Shown one piece after another: positions 20,754 to 34,457 of a stretch of 64,000 bases of DNA (position 1 is the stretch's first letter; every line of letters starts with the position of its first letter). Location of the stretch: NCBI GenBank assembly GCA_023101725.1, contig JALJCO010008701.1, forward strand, positions 124,001 to 188,000, read 5' to 3'. The stretch is from Atherinomorus stipes (taxonomy: Eukaryota; Chordata; Actinopteri; Atheriniformes; Atherinidae). Position numbers and translations under genes: made by a program. Below the pieces are notes generated by a model, which was not told the origin of the DNA, did no database searches, and saw only the letters and a list, made by a program, of their open reading frames with translations.

Positions 20754-23700
20754 TTAGGACAACTTCAGGACAGTATTTGGAAAGTCTTTGTTCTGTTTTT
20801 TTTATCCTTTCTAGCTTTTAAACGTAAAATGGCGGGTTAAAAAAAAGAGAAATCCCCACCAGTGAACCCATTCACTCCCATTCATGATGAGTGATGGTTA
20901 CGTTTCTGAAGAGGATGGGTCCTACCTGCTGAGTGGAGCTGGAAGCGGAGCGGGAGGTTTTGTTGGACTGAGCGGTTTTGGACTGGAAGATGGATGAATA
21001 GAAGACTATGAGGGCCTCCACGATGCGGGCCTGGTGGGGATAATCAACCAGAGAAGACAGGGATATCGTGGCCCCAGTGGGACGGGGACGCATCAAAGAA
21101 GGTCCAAACACAATCCCCAAGTTACTGGGACTCATCTTGTTATCTTCCTCCAGCTCTGCAATCCTGACGAGAGGATTTAAAAAATAAGAAAAATCAGATC
21201 AGTAAACTTGATAACTTAAATCTGGTAGTTTTTGTTGCTTTGCCTTCACACCACTGATCAGGTACTAACCTTCGAAGGTGGCGAACAATGTAGCGCAGCG
21301 TTGCCATGTTAGCCTTGGGCAGCTCCTTCAGGAGTTCCCTCAAGCTGTTTACCAGGACCAGAACCTCTGGGTCCGTGTCAGGACCCTGGTCTACCAGCTC
21401 CGGCCCTCTGACCACTGCTGGGCTGGTGGTGCTGGACTCGGCCTCCTCTGCCTCCGGTGAGTCTCCCTCGCTCTGCAGGCTCTCCTTGGCCAGACCCATC
21501 AGCTTGTTGTACAGATGGAACGGCATGATGGGCTCCGGTAGCTGGTGCGGTGAGGAACATGTTAGAGCGGCAGAGTCAAAGTCACGACCGCAGACAATCC
21601 AGATTACTGTGTGTGGAAACAGCAACTAGCAACATCAACTAATCAGCTGTTGTGTTTTTATTTATTTGCACAGTATGAAAATAGAATAAAAACATCAAAA
21701 ACATAAAAACAGATGTCTCCTAAAACTGTTATGGAAAATCTCCCCTAAACGTTAAAGAAAAAAATATTCAAACTGACAAAAAACTTTATCACTAAAATAC
21801 AATACCAAGAACGGAAATATAAAAGTAATGATCAAAACAAAAAAGAAAGTAATCCATCAAATAAAATCCCCAATTAGTATTGTGTATGTATGAATGTACA
21901 CATGTAGTATATACAAAAAGTATGTGTGCTGTGTATTTATCAAGCACAGACAAAATTAAGAAAAGGAAGAAAAAAAATTGTCAAATATACATGTATATGA
22001 CAGATCATCAAAACCTCACAAAATCCAATAAAAATGTCTCCTGAATCTAGGCAATTTTATCTTTTAAATAAAAAGGAATTTCTGGTAAAGTTAGGAAAGT
22101 TAGCCTTCTGTGGATTTTGCTTTAAAATCTACAACTTAAGCTTTAGCTTATGTAAATATAATAACCTAAAAAATATAGTAAAATGAGTCCCCTCCCCATG
22201 TGGCGACTATGTGCCGGTGTGAGTGCGTACCTGTCTGAGGTAAAGCTTGAGGACGTTGCTGATGTCGTGCGGCGAGCACTGAGACAGCTCCACCAGCTCT
22301 TTGCCGTTCTCAAAGGCCTGGCACAATTTCTCCACACGAGTTTTCACCCCGTTTACCCTGTAAATTCCCTGAAGGGAGGAAGAAAAGGTCCATATGCAAA
22401 AACTTCAAATCACTTCTGACTGTAAGAATACTTAAATGGTCTTTCCTCACCTTCATCTTAAGTGCACGTCTTTCGATCTCAGAGATACACTTGGTGATGA
22501 TGAAGGGGATGCAGTCGCTGGCGCAGCTGGCCACCTGAGAGAAGTCCCTGCCAAACAGCTGCAGGCGACCCTGCAGCTTCTTATGGCCACACTGGATGGC
22601 CAGAGTCTCCAGGCAACGCTTGTGACACGCCAGGAAACACTGGGAGGACATAGGAAAAGTTGTCATGACAACAGCCCACACAGACTCACACAAGGAAGCA
22701 CGAGCAGTTGGGTTGTGAAGAATAAAAGAGAAAAGTTATATTTACATCAAAGAAACTTAAAAAAAAGTAGCTATGGTATGCAGAGATTACAATTTTTTAA
22801 TGCATCTGTATTTATAAAGTGGCTGTAAAAAAAAAAGGGGGGGGGGGGGGGGGGGGGGGGATATAATTCAAACATCTTTCATCCTGATTATTACACAGAA
22901 ATACCAGAGGGATTAGAAAACAAAAAGGACAGCATATCACTGTCCTTTAAGTTGTGACAAAAACTATTATAAGACATGAAAATAATCCGTTACATAGATT
23001 TCATGATGTTTCCTCATCTTTCTATCAGATTCTCTCTTTCATAATGTTACAGAACATCGAAGCTCTCTGTGTGGCCACCCGAGCTCAGCAGACGACATCC
23101 CAGCAAATATGAGATATTGTAGTTTCTACAATACAAATACAAAATACTTTTATTCAGCTGAGCAGTCACTTTGACTTTTATACTTTTAATTTACTTTTAT
23201 CTGTTTATTTCTACAGTTTTTATTGTGTTGCTTTTATTTATTCATTGTTGACTTTTGTTCTGTAAAGCACTTTGGTTGGCCATTGGCCTTTTATAAAGCC
23301 GACATTGACATTCTATTGTCCCCAAAGGGAGATTTAAGTTACAGCATGCGTAAAAAAGATGCATAAAAGAACATAAATATATCATATAATTATTCTATTC
23401 TATATAAAACTTATTTGCAAATTAAAAACACAGAAGAAGACATGAAGATATTGAACATACCGCAACCCTGAAAGGAGATATTGCAAAGATGATTAAATTA
23501 GCGTTACAGATTATGATAAGTAGTGGTGGGAAAAGAATGTAGATACACTGAAATATTGTGATATTTTTATATGCTGATATCATGTCAATATTTAAAAACA
23601 TGGCATCAATCTAGTTTACCAACAAAATCTGGCGAGATTTCGTCTGTTATAAAAACCCGCAAGATTTCGCAACAGAACTACGAAATGTCGCGAGATTTAG

Positions 23701-24402
23701 TTTGTAAAATAGATATATGTGTTTTAAAATATTGATATATCTTCATATAAAAATATTGCGATATTTCAGTGTATCGATATTTTCCCATTGCTAATGATAA
23801 GAGATTACAAATAGACTAACAAATAATTAAAATCAGATGTAAAGTTGTGAAACAAAACATCGATCAGCTGAACAGCTGATCTGAAATTTAAACAACTTTC
23901 TGTGTCCAAGTTTGTGTTGGTCCATACAAAGTTCAGGTGATTCATTCAGATTTTTATTCATAAACTTGTAGGGAAAACTCTGATTCATCAACTCTGCAGT
24001 GTTAGTTTAAAAAAGGACCAATGAGTGTGCAGTTCAACACCTGCTTGATTTAATGTAGTGTAATAAATATAGAGCTTAGAGGGTTCCCTTTTCTGCGAGT
24101 GTACAAGTAGAAAAATAGATTCAACTGTGAGCTGAGAGGAGTCAAACACCTTGAGCTCTTCTTGGCAACATGAACCGATGTTCGTGAATGAGACGGAGAC
24201 TAGAACCGATCAATGAAAGCAGAAGGGCTTTCATTTAATAATGGCAGAAAATAGTCTGCATGAAAGGCAGCTCTCTAAAGCATGTGCAGAGATTATTATC
24301 TGGATAGAATGTGGGATTTGGACTGCATGTTTTTGCTGTGACTACCCTGATTCATTTAGATTTGTCCCCGTTTGTCTTCTTCAAGTTCCTTCTTTCAAGC
24401 CC

Positions 24403-24433
<31 letters not shown>

Positions 24434-27400
24434 TGGCTGGTGCTTTTTATTTTGTTTGTCTGATCATACTTAAAATGTCTCTGAACTCGATCAGGCGTGA
24501 ACGTTAGAAGCACTGATGAAGAACTCACCTCCTCACACTCGGCTCCCTGGAAGTAAACGTAGCTGTCACACTCGCGGCACTTGGCGGGAGTCCGTAGCTT
24601 CCTCAGCCGATGGGTCTGGGCTGCTTTGGACAGGCCGATGTTCCGGAAAGGTCTGGTGGACACCACCACGTCTGGATCCATGCCGTTGATATCTGCACAG
24701 AACAGCCTCCATCACACACTTGCTCCGTAAGAAGCCCACACAAGACAGGCGGCCAACTTGTGATTCAACAGCTACACTGAGGGGAGGAAAAAATCTGCAG
24801 ATCTTACTTGAAGATTCAAATGAGGAAACATTTCCATCTTTATCATCTGCATCATCATCGGATGACATCGTTCCAGTAGATGACGTCCGAGCTATTTTAG
24901 CAATGTCACCTAAGACAGAAAATACAATCTGAACAACTTTCAAGGATTCAACATATTATTATAAAAGAGATATTGTTATTAGTGTCAGGTTAAACTACAG
25001 CCAAACTCACTAGTGCTGGCAGTGGGAGAATCCAGGCCTCCATCTCCTCCAACGCTGTCATTGCTTACAGTGGAGCCCCACGACTTGTGACCCTGCTCTG
25101 GGATGACAAAGGAATCACGAAGACAGTGGTCAGATACAAACAGCAGGTCTACTGGACACGGTTCACACTCCACGTGAAGCCCGACTCACTCTTGCGCTGA
25201 GCCTCTGATTCTGCAGCGGCTGGATCCACGCTGATGGCGGGACACTCGCTTTGACTCGTATTCGTGTCAGTGTTGAAGCTGTCATTTCTCGGTCTGTGGC
25301 CGTGGCTGCAACCATCAAGCAGAAGACAGGAAATAAATTGTGTGTTTTTTCTGTTTAAAATGCTGTTTAAACTATGCATAAATAAATAAGCTGTTCATGA
25401 ACATGTCATTCGCCAAGTGCAAGACTGCTGTTAGTTTCTGTCACTATAAAGTCTAGAAATGGAGAGAAATGGACTGGATATCATTTGATTTTGTGAAAAA
25501 CTGGTTTCTGATTCAGAAAAAATTCTTGAACCATTGAGCTCTCAACAGAGACCAGCAGTAGGCCTTACTGTGATGATGAGCTGGAGGGGGAGTATGCTTC
25601 AAACGTGTAGTGGACGGTGGGCTGCTCAGGCAGCTGTAGATCTCGCACGTGGGCGGCGTATTGCTGGCCGGGGTCGTACAGTTTGCTGCTCTCACACAGA
25701 GTCTGGTAATGGACCGGCAAGGCCACCGTCTGCATGTGCATGAGCTGGTAGTAGGAGATGGTGGCCTGGAGGAGGAAGGCTGGGAGTTAAAGATGAAGGC
25801 TTCATGCATTTCTGAGCAGGGTGGGGGGTTGTGTGTGTTGGTTCTGACCGAGCGGAGGGTCTGATCGCTCTGCTTGATGACATCCTGCAGCTGCCTCAGC
25901 ACTGTGACCTTCGTGTGTTCAAGCTCCAGCTGTTGAGTGGTGGCGTCTGCGATACAGGTACGATAGGTGGCCTCTGCTTCATCTGCCTGCACACACACAC
26001 TTCAGTTTTACACGTGTTCACCCTTTTTCTCCTTGCTTCTAACACAGATCTAGGATGAATCTGTTGCTGCCTCCAGGTATGTGTTTTACCTTGTTACGAG
26101 CCTCTTCCTCCAGACGTTTCTTCTTCTCTAGAGACTTTGCGGTGGACCCCCCTCCCTCCTCCTCGGCTCGGCAGGTTGCTGTCTTGGCCTTCTCGTGCTC
26201 CTCGCAGCGGCCCACGTAGGCCTGCTTGGCCTTCCGCAGGTTCGCCTCACACTCCATCTAAGTATAGAAAAACCAAACCCATGTCTTTGCGTCTTCCTCT
26301 CGGAAAAGAGTCACATTCGAGTGCATGCACCATTAAAAAAAAAGATGATACCAGTTTCCTCTTGGCTCGAATCCAGTGCTCCTTGATCTCCTTCCGCCTC
26401 TTTTCATGCTCCTGCTTGCGCTGCATCAGAGGCTGTATGGGCACAGCAACGTGAGAGTTGGAAGGTTGCAAGCAAAGTTACTGTTGTAAGAAAGCGGCTC
26501 AAAGATGATGCAGCGGTGTGTGTTGGAGTTACCTGGATGAAGGTCTGGTTGTGCAGGGTGGTGGTGGCCTGCTGCAGCCCAGCGCTTTGCTCCTGGTCCT
26601 GCTCCAGAGCCAGAGAGTAGATGGAGAAGAGGGGCATGTGGGGCTGGAGGGAGCACGTGAAAATATTTGATGTTAATGACAGAAGATTTACAGTTAACAG
26701 CAGAAATCTTTCGTCTGATTTTTTTCCCCATCTGGTTGAGTAACTTAAATGAGCTTTACATGTGTTATGCTGTGTTTGCAGGACTGATATAATCTCTGGA
26801 GGCCTTTGGAGAACTCCAGCTCTGGTAAAAACAGAACAACAAAGCCCGTTAGCACCGACACACTGGCATCCAGCTGTATTTATTATGAACCGACGCAGCT
26901 GGTAAAATAAAATAAAATCTGTGGGACTTCCACTTACCCAGCGAAGTTCTCTTTTCCACATAGCACATCAGGTCCTTCATGTACTTGGAAATGGTCTTGG
27001 CATAAAGCAGAGCTGAGTCCACCCCTCCCTCGCTGCGCTGCAGAATCACATCCGCTTCCTCAGCTCTGCCTACACATCAACACACCAACACTTGTTACTG
27101 CACTAAGAACTGGTTGCTAGGGCAACAAACTGTTTTTGTGGACTGATCTGTCAAAACTGAAAGTTTGCATCTGTGGTGTGCACAGATGCAAATCATCCAT
27201 CCATCACTAAAGATGCAGAAGGGATAAGTTACTTATCTGCATTCAGCAAACAAATCAACAAAGGAGATGTTTTTAAAATTCTCCGGTTAGATTAACAGCT
27301 GTCTAATGCATTATAAAAACCTGCAAGGATGGTGGTAAACCATTGTCTCTGAGGAAGAAATGTAGCCAGAATCACATGTTTGTGGATTTTCTGTGATCTG

Positions 27401-30400
27401 ATTTCAGCAGTCATGTTTCTTAGTAAAAGAAAGGGCATTTCCACACAATCATTTCACAGAAAACTGAAGGAGCTGGGACTAAACAGCCGAAAGAAAACCA
27501 CTTATCAGTGTGTCTGATCCAAAAAAGAAAACATACAATATAAGACTTAATTCTGCTAGGAGTAAAAGTACAAGATAATGTGGTATTTCCAGAGTGATTG
27601 GTAAGTCAGGATAAGGCGAGTGACAGATGAAGTGCAGCACCTGTCGCATCTACTTCCTCTTGTACAGGCCTGTGGGGCAGTTTTACAGTAAGATGGCAAC
27701 ATTTTCCCCTAAAAATAAGCGAAGCTCACAAGCTGAATGAACATTTGCTTCAGTTCAAACTGTGAAAATGTGGTTCAAGAAATATGAGACATCTTTATGC
27801 ACACATTTTGAGCATCTTTGGAATATACTGCCAGCCATCCAACACAACAGCATGCTAAAGGTGCTCCAGCAAAGACAGTGCACTGCAGTATTTACATCAG
27901 CAGGGGGGGGAGTTTCCATCCCAAATCTGGAACCACTGACATGAAACCTGATCAGAGGCTGGATTACTGCCATTTATTATCAGTAGCTGCAGATTAAACA
28001 TTTCTTATTGCGTACCCATGTCCTGCAGGTCGCTCCGGAAGTGCCCCCCATCGGCTCCATGGCCTGTGGCAGCGTACAGGTTCTCCATCGACTGCAAAGA
28101 ACAAGGATTGTTCATCCTTCTACACCCAGTAGAGAACCTTATGTCCAGAGTATAACGACGGCATGATGGGAGACGGTGTAAACTCACCCTGCTTTTCTCA
28201 GTGGGCAGCAGCGAGAGCAACGTGCTGCTGTCCACTTCTCCCATCAGCAGTTCAGACACGCTGAGGAAAAACACAAACTGCCTCTCAGAAACAAGATTTA
28301 TGAGCATTTATTAAATAAAAGTCATTTTTTAAAGTGAAAGCAGAAAAGAGGAAGCGGCTTGAAGCTTGTGTGAAACCTCTGCAGGTACTCTACCCGACGA
28401 CAGGAAGTGCTTTTTCTATCAGATTCAATCGTTTAAATGTAGATATGGTCATGTTTTCTGCAGGATTTGTCATCAGTCTTCTTTTGAAACCAAGTTGTTT
28501 GGTGGAGGACAGATGGAAAAACTTAAAATGAGGGGATCTCCCTCTTGTTTTCTGGTCAAAGCAGAAAACAAGTCGAACTGAGTAAAAGCGGAGGAGGGAA
28601 TGAGGAAACAGACTCAGGCAGATTTCAACCGTCTATGCCAGCTCACTTCCTCCTGAACCTCTCAGACGGTTGTCTAACCCTGAGGTGGCACAGATGAACA
28701 AGTGATAGGCTACTGGGGAGGAAAAGGAGAAAAAATAAATAAATTTAACAACTTTCATCTAGAAAAACTGACTTTTCTCACACAGGTTTATCATAAAAAT
28801 GTCAGTGTAAAACAAAACCAACAATCTTAAGAATTTAAAAACTTGATTCCTTTACTTTCATGTTTTTGTCTCAAATATCTTGAACAAAGCGAGCGCTTTC
28901 ACTGTTCAGTCCGTGCAATCTGTTCATGTAATACTCAGGTAGTCAACAGCGTTTTCACATTTTGGTTTTGTGACAGAAGATGAAAAACCACTTCCTGTTT
29001 TCAGCTTTGTCTCATGCAAATGTGTCACCATCACTGCACTTCTCCCTCATTCCTGACACACACACAAATACACACCGCCTGACTGCTGTGTACAAAAAAA
29101 TAGATTAAAACCCATTTGGACACCAGTATGGAGTGTCTGGAATAATAAGCACCATTAACCTGCCAGCTTGTGTGTCAGATACTTACTTGCTGCTAAAAGC
29201 AACTGCAATGGTTTCAATTGCTTTCTCAAAGTCCTTCTTGTCTGCCTCGTTGCAGGCCTCATAGTGGAAACCTGGGGGTGGGGGGGTCATCAATGTGGTT
29301 AGGGTTTTATAAAAATAAAATAAAAAAAAACTCCTGTCTCATTTTGATTGGAGCCATTTAGTCTTTACTGACCTTTAACCTTGGATATGAGTTTCCCGGC
29401 AGCGGTGAGGATCTCCACCGTGTTGAGCAGCGGGTACGTGTTGATGACCTGACGCAGGACCCGCAGCACCTCCCCCAGACATTCGTGGGCCACGGGGCGC
29501 TGGCTCTCCTTACCTGCGCCACACGGAGATGAAGGTGCTGAAACGACGAGCAGCTAACGGGCTTTAAAAAGGGAACCGTGCCAGAGGTTGTGGATGTTAA
29601 AGCCAACCCACTGAGCTCAGTACTGCCAGCTGTGGATCCTTCTGGATGCTTTTCATTAACAAACTTGCTGCAACTTGAGTTTTGATGCAGAGGTTAGTTT
29701 TGTGTGTTAAACTATGATGTTGGGAAGACTGGGAATGTGTTGGTTTGTGGCGCCCTCAGGGCTCTGCTGTCTGAAGCTTTATGACGCTGCAGGCACGACA
29801 GTTTTTACAGCATCAGTCAAGTTTGGCTTCAAAACACATTTAGATGTAGCAGACTTAAACTCACAGTTAAGAGTCTATTTTGCAACAATTTCTCTGCTGG
29901 ATGTTTATGCAAATTAGCTCTTATTTGCCTACTGAACCTTTAAAAAAAACCTCTATACTCTGAAGGTTTTACAAAAGTGATTTGCTTATTACATTTTATG
30001 CTTTTTATTATGATTATAAAATTATTACACGTTTTTCTGGCTGTTGACTGCATTCTCGCATTTATGGAACAGTAAAGAGAAGCTCAAACCCCCCCCCCCC
30101 CATGGACAAACCTGAAGTAGTAGAAATGTCACTATCACATGACAGTTTGGCTTTGCTGAAAATGAGCAAGACAACTGAGACAAAAACAATTATTTTGCTG
30201 CATTTTGTTTCCTGTTTTAATGAACCACTCATGCTATAAATCCCAGCTTCTTTTCTTGAAGGTTTCATTTTACTTATTTTAGTTTAAACCAACAGTTTTA
30301 GGTAAAAATTGTTCAAGAAATTAAGCAAAAAGTTTAAGTTATGTAATACAGCGAGTAATAGCTTGACATTTTTAGAGTTTGTTTAAAATCAGGTAGAAAT

Positions 30401-33400
30401 CCACACTGAATAAAATAAGGAAATGTGTGTAATCATCAAACCATCTTGCTGATTATTAAAGAAGCATTTTGAGCCAATTTTAACCCCCGATGTTTTTTTT
30501 TTTTATAAATGCAAATAAAATCACAGCATATTTGTTTAAATATTTAAATCTTTTAGAAACGAAATGTTTGAAGAACAATGCTTTCATTTTTCGACCAACT
30601 GAAAAACCAGCCTTTTTGATGATGATGATGATGATGAGCCTAAACGTCACCGAGCTCAGTGTTGCTTCGGGGTTTTTAAGCCAACCAGCTGCTGGCAGAA
30701 GCTTCATAGTTAGTGTAGTTAGCAGGGAGGCAAGTGCTTTCTGGAAAGACCCCCCCCCCCCCCAAAAAACAAACAAATAAAAACAATTTGTAGTGTCTGT
30801 GTGTCATGACCCAGAATAATGTCTGATAATGGCCATCCCATTGTCAGACAGGTCTTGCAGAGTCAGCTTTAATGCCCCTGATGACACATTTTCATCCTTT
30901 ATCCTCATTTCTCTTCAGGTTTTTGTCAACTCTTTTTTCTGTCTAATGTTGCAATCTCACACTCCTCTCGCAGCCTCTTGCCAGTAAAAGCAGCCCAGTA
31001 AGAGAGGAGGCCAGAGGCCCGCTGGTCCATCCTCCCACACTATGTCTGAAAATGTGTGTCAAAGTGTTGCAGCAGCACACAACCAGAACAAAGTGACCTG
31101 AGCGCGCTGCAGTGCCAGAGAGGATGTGGTCCTTTCTATTGTTTTGTAAGATTAGAAACCAGTTTTGGTGCTGTGCTACATCTGCTTTCTGTGGCAAACA
31201 CAAAAACAGCTTGTTTAGGAGTTCATAAGAAAAGGTAAAAGATAAAGCAAGGCTTTGCAGCACAAGACCAAACTCCAAATCAAGAGGAGCTCTGGCCGGC
31301 ACTTTGATCATGGTGCTGATAAAGACGAAGTGTGGCGTCACGGCGACGTAGCCAGCCTATCAGGAGGAGGAAGTGTGGACAAGGCCTTTCTGTCATACGG
31401 CTATCCATCATGGCTTCCTGTTTAGAAAGCTCACATGGGTGGAGAGCGTGACAGAACAAAACCAGATAACAGAGAGAAACAAAACTTTTTAGGACCTGCT
31501 CTAAAAATACGAGCCCCTTCCAACCAGAGGAAAGAACCTGAATCCCCACCGTGCTCTCATGGTTTTACTGCGTCTAGCAGGTGAAAACCTGAGCTGGAGG
31601 ATTTGGCTGTTTTAAGCTCGGCTACGTTGTGCAGGAAGGAGCATGTGTTAGTGGCTACAGTAAACAAGAAGCTGGCTTCCTGCAGGAGACAAGACTGCGG
31701 TCGACTCCGAGGGCGCAGCGGAAACGCAACCCTTCATTTGGAGAGAGGAAGCTCACAGTGAGCTTGCTTGTGCACCGTAGCTCCACCTCCTGCCCTCGTG
31801 CACGTAAAAGCACACGTGTTCGCGAACATGGCTGATGTAAGATTGCCAAAATGCATCCATTGGATGCCTCATGTCCTCTTCGTGTGAGGTCTTGTCAAGA
31901 AGGAGCGCAAAGGGGAAGAGAGACCAAACACAGTATTGTTCTGCCTGCAAACCCCCCCCCCCCCCAGCAGAAACAATTGCCGTACCTGGCTTTACACGAA
32001 CACAGACACGTATTTTGTCTCTGCAGTGGTGAAAACAAACGATATTTCATGTGTTCAGCTGTGTGGCTGCAGCGCAGAGGGAAGGTTCCCAGAACACGGC
32101 ACAGCAGTCCAACTCATCAGTAAATATTTGGGCCCTTCTTGGCGTGGGTTGGCTCGCGCCTGGTTTTCACACTCTCCGTGAACTGCCTCTTACCCTCAGT
32201 CAGCACAACATCCTTCAGCTTCTCCACGGCCTCGGCGAAGCGGGCCACGTCCCTCAGCAGGGCCGGGATGTCCTCCACCTCGATGACCGTGCTCTCTGGG
32301 GTCTCTGACTGAGGAGACGGGGTCAAAGCTCCTTTCCCCTGGCCTCTCGTGTGCACCCATGATGGGAGGGGGAACCCTGTGGAAACAGGGAGCATCACAC
32401 GGTTGATTTACCAAAAAAGTCCTCCAGGATACAAAGAAAAAAATATGCTTAATTTTCCAATCTCTTAAAGAATCAGTTCCACATTTGAGGAAAAACTTTT
32501 GCAAATCTCTTTCCAATGTGGACTTGGACCACGTGATCAGAGGGCATCACATGTTTGTCCCAAGACTAGAAACTTCCTGGACCTGGTTGCCATTAAAGCG
32601 AGTTCAAGCCAAGAAATGGATGCACTAATGGACCCACCATGAAATGGGTCACTTTTATACAAATAAAGCAATAAGATGTACAATTAGACGGTTTCTGCTT
32701 TATTCTATTTGAATTCCTGAACATCTGTCAGACATTATCATGAGAAGACATCATCTTTTATTCTTTTTGCACTTTTTAAACTAAACACCTAAAGAAAATA
32801 TTTAAGAAAATAAACTGAAACCACCTGATGGTTACGGAGCAACTCTACATAACTGTAACTTTACATTTTCAAAGTTTTAAAATCCACCCTGACTGTCAAA
32901 TTCTCATTTATAACATCTGAGAGCTCAATTTCAGGAACTTTGAAGTCGTGTCTAATAATTTAAGGGTTGAACAGGTGCCATGTTTGTAAAGAATTGTTCC
33001 CCATCAGCTCAGGTGTGAACGTACATCATCTCTCTCACACACACGGACACACACACAAACTGAGGCGGACCTGCAGCGCTGGCGTGTCGGCTCAGTGCTG
33101 TCGGCCTCTTCAGGGTGGCCACGGGAGACGGGCAGCCCACTCCCTGCATCGAAGCCAGCTTGCCATGCTGAGTGCTCGGGGTGCCCGGGCAGGACAGGGA
33201 GGGGTCCTGAAGGCCGACAGGGGTTGGTGTCAGCGTTGAGGAAGAAGAGGAAGAGGAGGGCGAGGAGGAGAGGGTGGCATCGCCTCCATCTTTCCGAGGC
33301 TGCTCCTGGAGAATGGACAGCTGAGAGATGAGACACAGATCAGAGAGACGTCCAGCAGCAGGTCTGGTGGCTGCTTCAGCAGCTCTGCTGTTGGTAAACA

Positions 33401-34457
33401 CACAGGAAGACTTTCACAAGATCCCCCGCTGCGTTGAGCAACACTTCCTGACTCCTAGCAGCTACTCTCGGGTGTGGCAAACTAAAGCCTAATAACGGTC
33501 TTTTTGAAATAAAAACAGTGGAAATGCAAACAAAAGCAAAAAAAGACAGATGTGCTGAACCTGTTTGTGCACCTTACCCACTAGTATCATCCAGATACGA
33601 ACTTGACTGCATTTTCAGCAAACTGAGTCTGCTCAAACATCAAAAAATGTAACCCAAATTATCCTCCTTGCCAATCAGAGTTGAATACATTCAAACATAC
33701 CTGTTTAAGCCATATGTTGTGCTTGTTGGGCAGCAAGTCCAGCCCGTCTTTGCCTTTGGATTCCCCTTTTTTAACTCTCTGACTCGTGGAGTAAGGGTTG
33801 TAGCTACTTTTTCCGCCACGTTTCAGCATGCTCCTTCCACCTTACAGCTTGGTACCCATTCTAACTACAGTACAAGGCCACTTCTGAAAGTGGACACCTC
33901 AAACCACACACACATACACACACAACAGCCTGTCACTCCTTTAATGCTACTTTTATTATTATTATTTTTTTTAGAGAAATAAAAAAGAAAAAAAAAACAC
34001 GCCACAGAAGGTAAACTTCCTATGTGCTGCTAAACCACATATGAGTCAGAGTACAATCAAACACTAATTTGAACATTAAGCCCTAGTGACACCGCATAAT
34101 AAGCCTACTGCAAGTTTCAAGTAGTTTCACATAGACGGTTGTTTTTCTCACCCTGATCGCAGCAGCTGCAAAGCAGAAAAGCTGACTAAAACAGACAAAT
34201 AAAAAAAAAGAAAAAAGAAAACTTGGATCTGGAGAAACCTGTCTCCAGACACACACACACAGACCCCTGGTCCGGAGCGGTCTCTGCAGCCTGCCCCCTC
34301 CAGCTGAAGGTCATCTGACTACACACACTCACACACAGAAAACAGAAGTGATGCTACTCACAGACGGGGCGCTGCTCTGCGGCCCGGGGCTTCCTGCTCG
34401 GCTTTTCTTCGAGATGGATGGCGTCTTGATTAGTTCCCGTTTCTTCCTGGTGAACAT
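17927..34457 (-). CDS. arhgap45: Rho GTPase-activating protein 45 (HMHA1), 24 coding exons
   Basis: ARHGAP45 pairs membrane-binding F-BAR with a GAP that turns off Rho-family GTPases. Exons: 34457-34362, 33320-33071, 32376-32194, 29513-29373, 29271-29187, 28260-28188, 28091-28016, 27069-26938, 26821-26760, 26643-26533, 26432-26352, 26257-26090, 25986-25849, 25765-25569, 25305-25190, 25097-25011, 24909-24808, 24692-24529, 22639-22451, 22368-22231, 21541-21270, 21163-20926, 18579-18489, 18372-17927. They total 3636 nt, 1211 residues, all phases consistent. Start MFTRKKRELIKTPSISKK matches human. F-BAR about 245-535 (LLYAKTISKYMKDL, HEKRRKEIKEHW); C1 about 725-770 (RTPAKCRECDSYVYFQGAEC); RhoGAP about 785-1005 with the arginine finger in GIYRVNG (Arg821); C-terminus DSEPEFV as in human. 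In-frame ATGs at 34481 and 34640 could add 8 or 61 residues. The exon 2 donor (G|gtccgc) is weak. Confidence 0.95.
18935..19833. mobile_element. hAT-type MITE interrupted by a second MITE
   Basis: The ends 'ttggggtgtgcca' and 'tggcacatccctg' are imperfect inverted repeats flanked by near-identical 8-mers, CTGACTGA (18927-18934) and CTGTCTGA (19834-19841). The 19347-19653 element sits inside. Both lie in arhgap45 intron 22. Confidence 0.6.
19347..19653. mobile_element. hAT-type MITE (CAGTGGTTCC family), nested
   Basis: Terminal inverted repeats CAGTGGTTCCCAA and TAGGAACCACTG are flanked by CTCTAAAG (19339-19346) and CTCTTAAG (19654-19661), 7 of 8 matching. The CAGTGGTTCC end is a familiar hAT signature. 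It is younger than the host element at 18935-19833. Confidence 0.75.
20195..20755 (+). mobile_element. 3' end of an L2/CR1-type LINE, interrupted by a SINE
   Basis: 20200-20300 reads LWNALSDHLRAPQTVDCFKK then GLKTFLFRNAF, the usual C-terminus of L2/CR1-clade reverse transcriptases. Beyond the SINE comes the tail 'tagcactttgagatttg' and an (ATT)n run (20720-20751), typical of the 3' end of such LINEs. It is 5'-truncated and lies in arhgap45 intron 22. Confidence 0.65.
20425..20633 (-). mobile_element. tRNA-derived SINE
   Basis: On the minus strand the head shows a box A-like TAGCCCAGTGGTAG and a box B GGTTCGATTCC with about 30 nt spacing. A body follows with 'gagcaaggtccttaaccc', a motif common in fish SINEs. 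It is inserted antisense into the LINE tail at 20195-20755. Confidence 0.65.
22837..22860. repeat. Run of 24 guanines
   Basis: An uninterrupted G run follows an A run in arhgap45 intron 18, poly-C on the coding strand. It is able to form G-quadruplexes and prone to sequencing error, so its true length is uncertain. Confidence 0.85.
23521..23793. mobile_element. hAT-type MITE, about 273 bp, target duplication ATGATAAG
   Basis: ATGATAAG flanks both ends exactly (23513-23520 and 23794-23801). The ends are TAGTGGTGGGAAAA and, inverted, TAGCAATGGGAAAA. The interior is palindromic around 'gcgagatttcg' motifs. It is the same family as 52665-52943. Confidence 0.85.
24400..24415. repeat. Run of 16 cytosines
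   Basis: Poly-C followed by A-rich sequence in arhgap45 intron 18. Similar C runs occur near 30090, 30752 and 31952 in other introns of the same gene. Confidence 0.85.
27270..27960. mobile_element. Probable decayed transposon fragments in arhgap45 intron 7
   Basis: 27310-27375 resembles the helix-turn-helix-coding part of the Tc1-like relic near 9600-9670 ('aggaagaaatgt' preceded by a similar run). The rest of this 0.7-kb intronic block is not recognised. Low confidence without alignment. Confidence 0.35.
29514..32193. other. arhgap45 intron 3, no additional exon seen
   Basis: 2.7 kb with C runs (near 30090, 30752, 31952) and an ATG-rich GAT repeat near 30618. Several short open stretches exist but none has both splice sites and a recognisable peptide. 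Confidence 0.5.

Noticed and set aside
21306..21629. 107-codon plus-strand ORF
   Set aside because: Antisense shadow of an arhgap45 RhoGAP exon.
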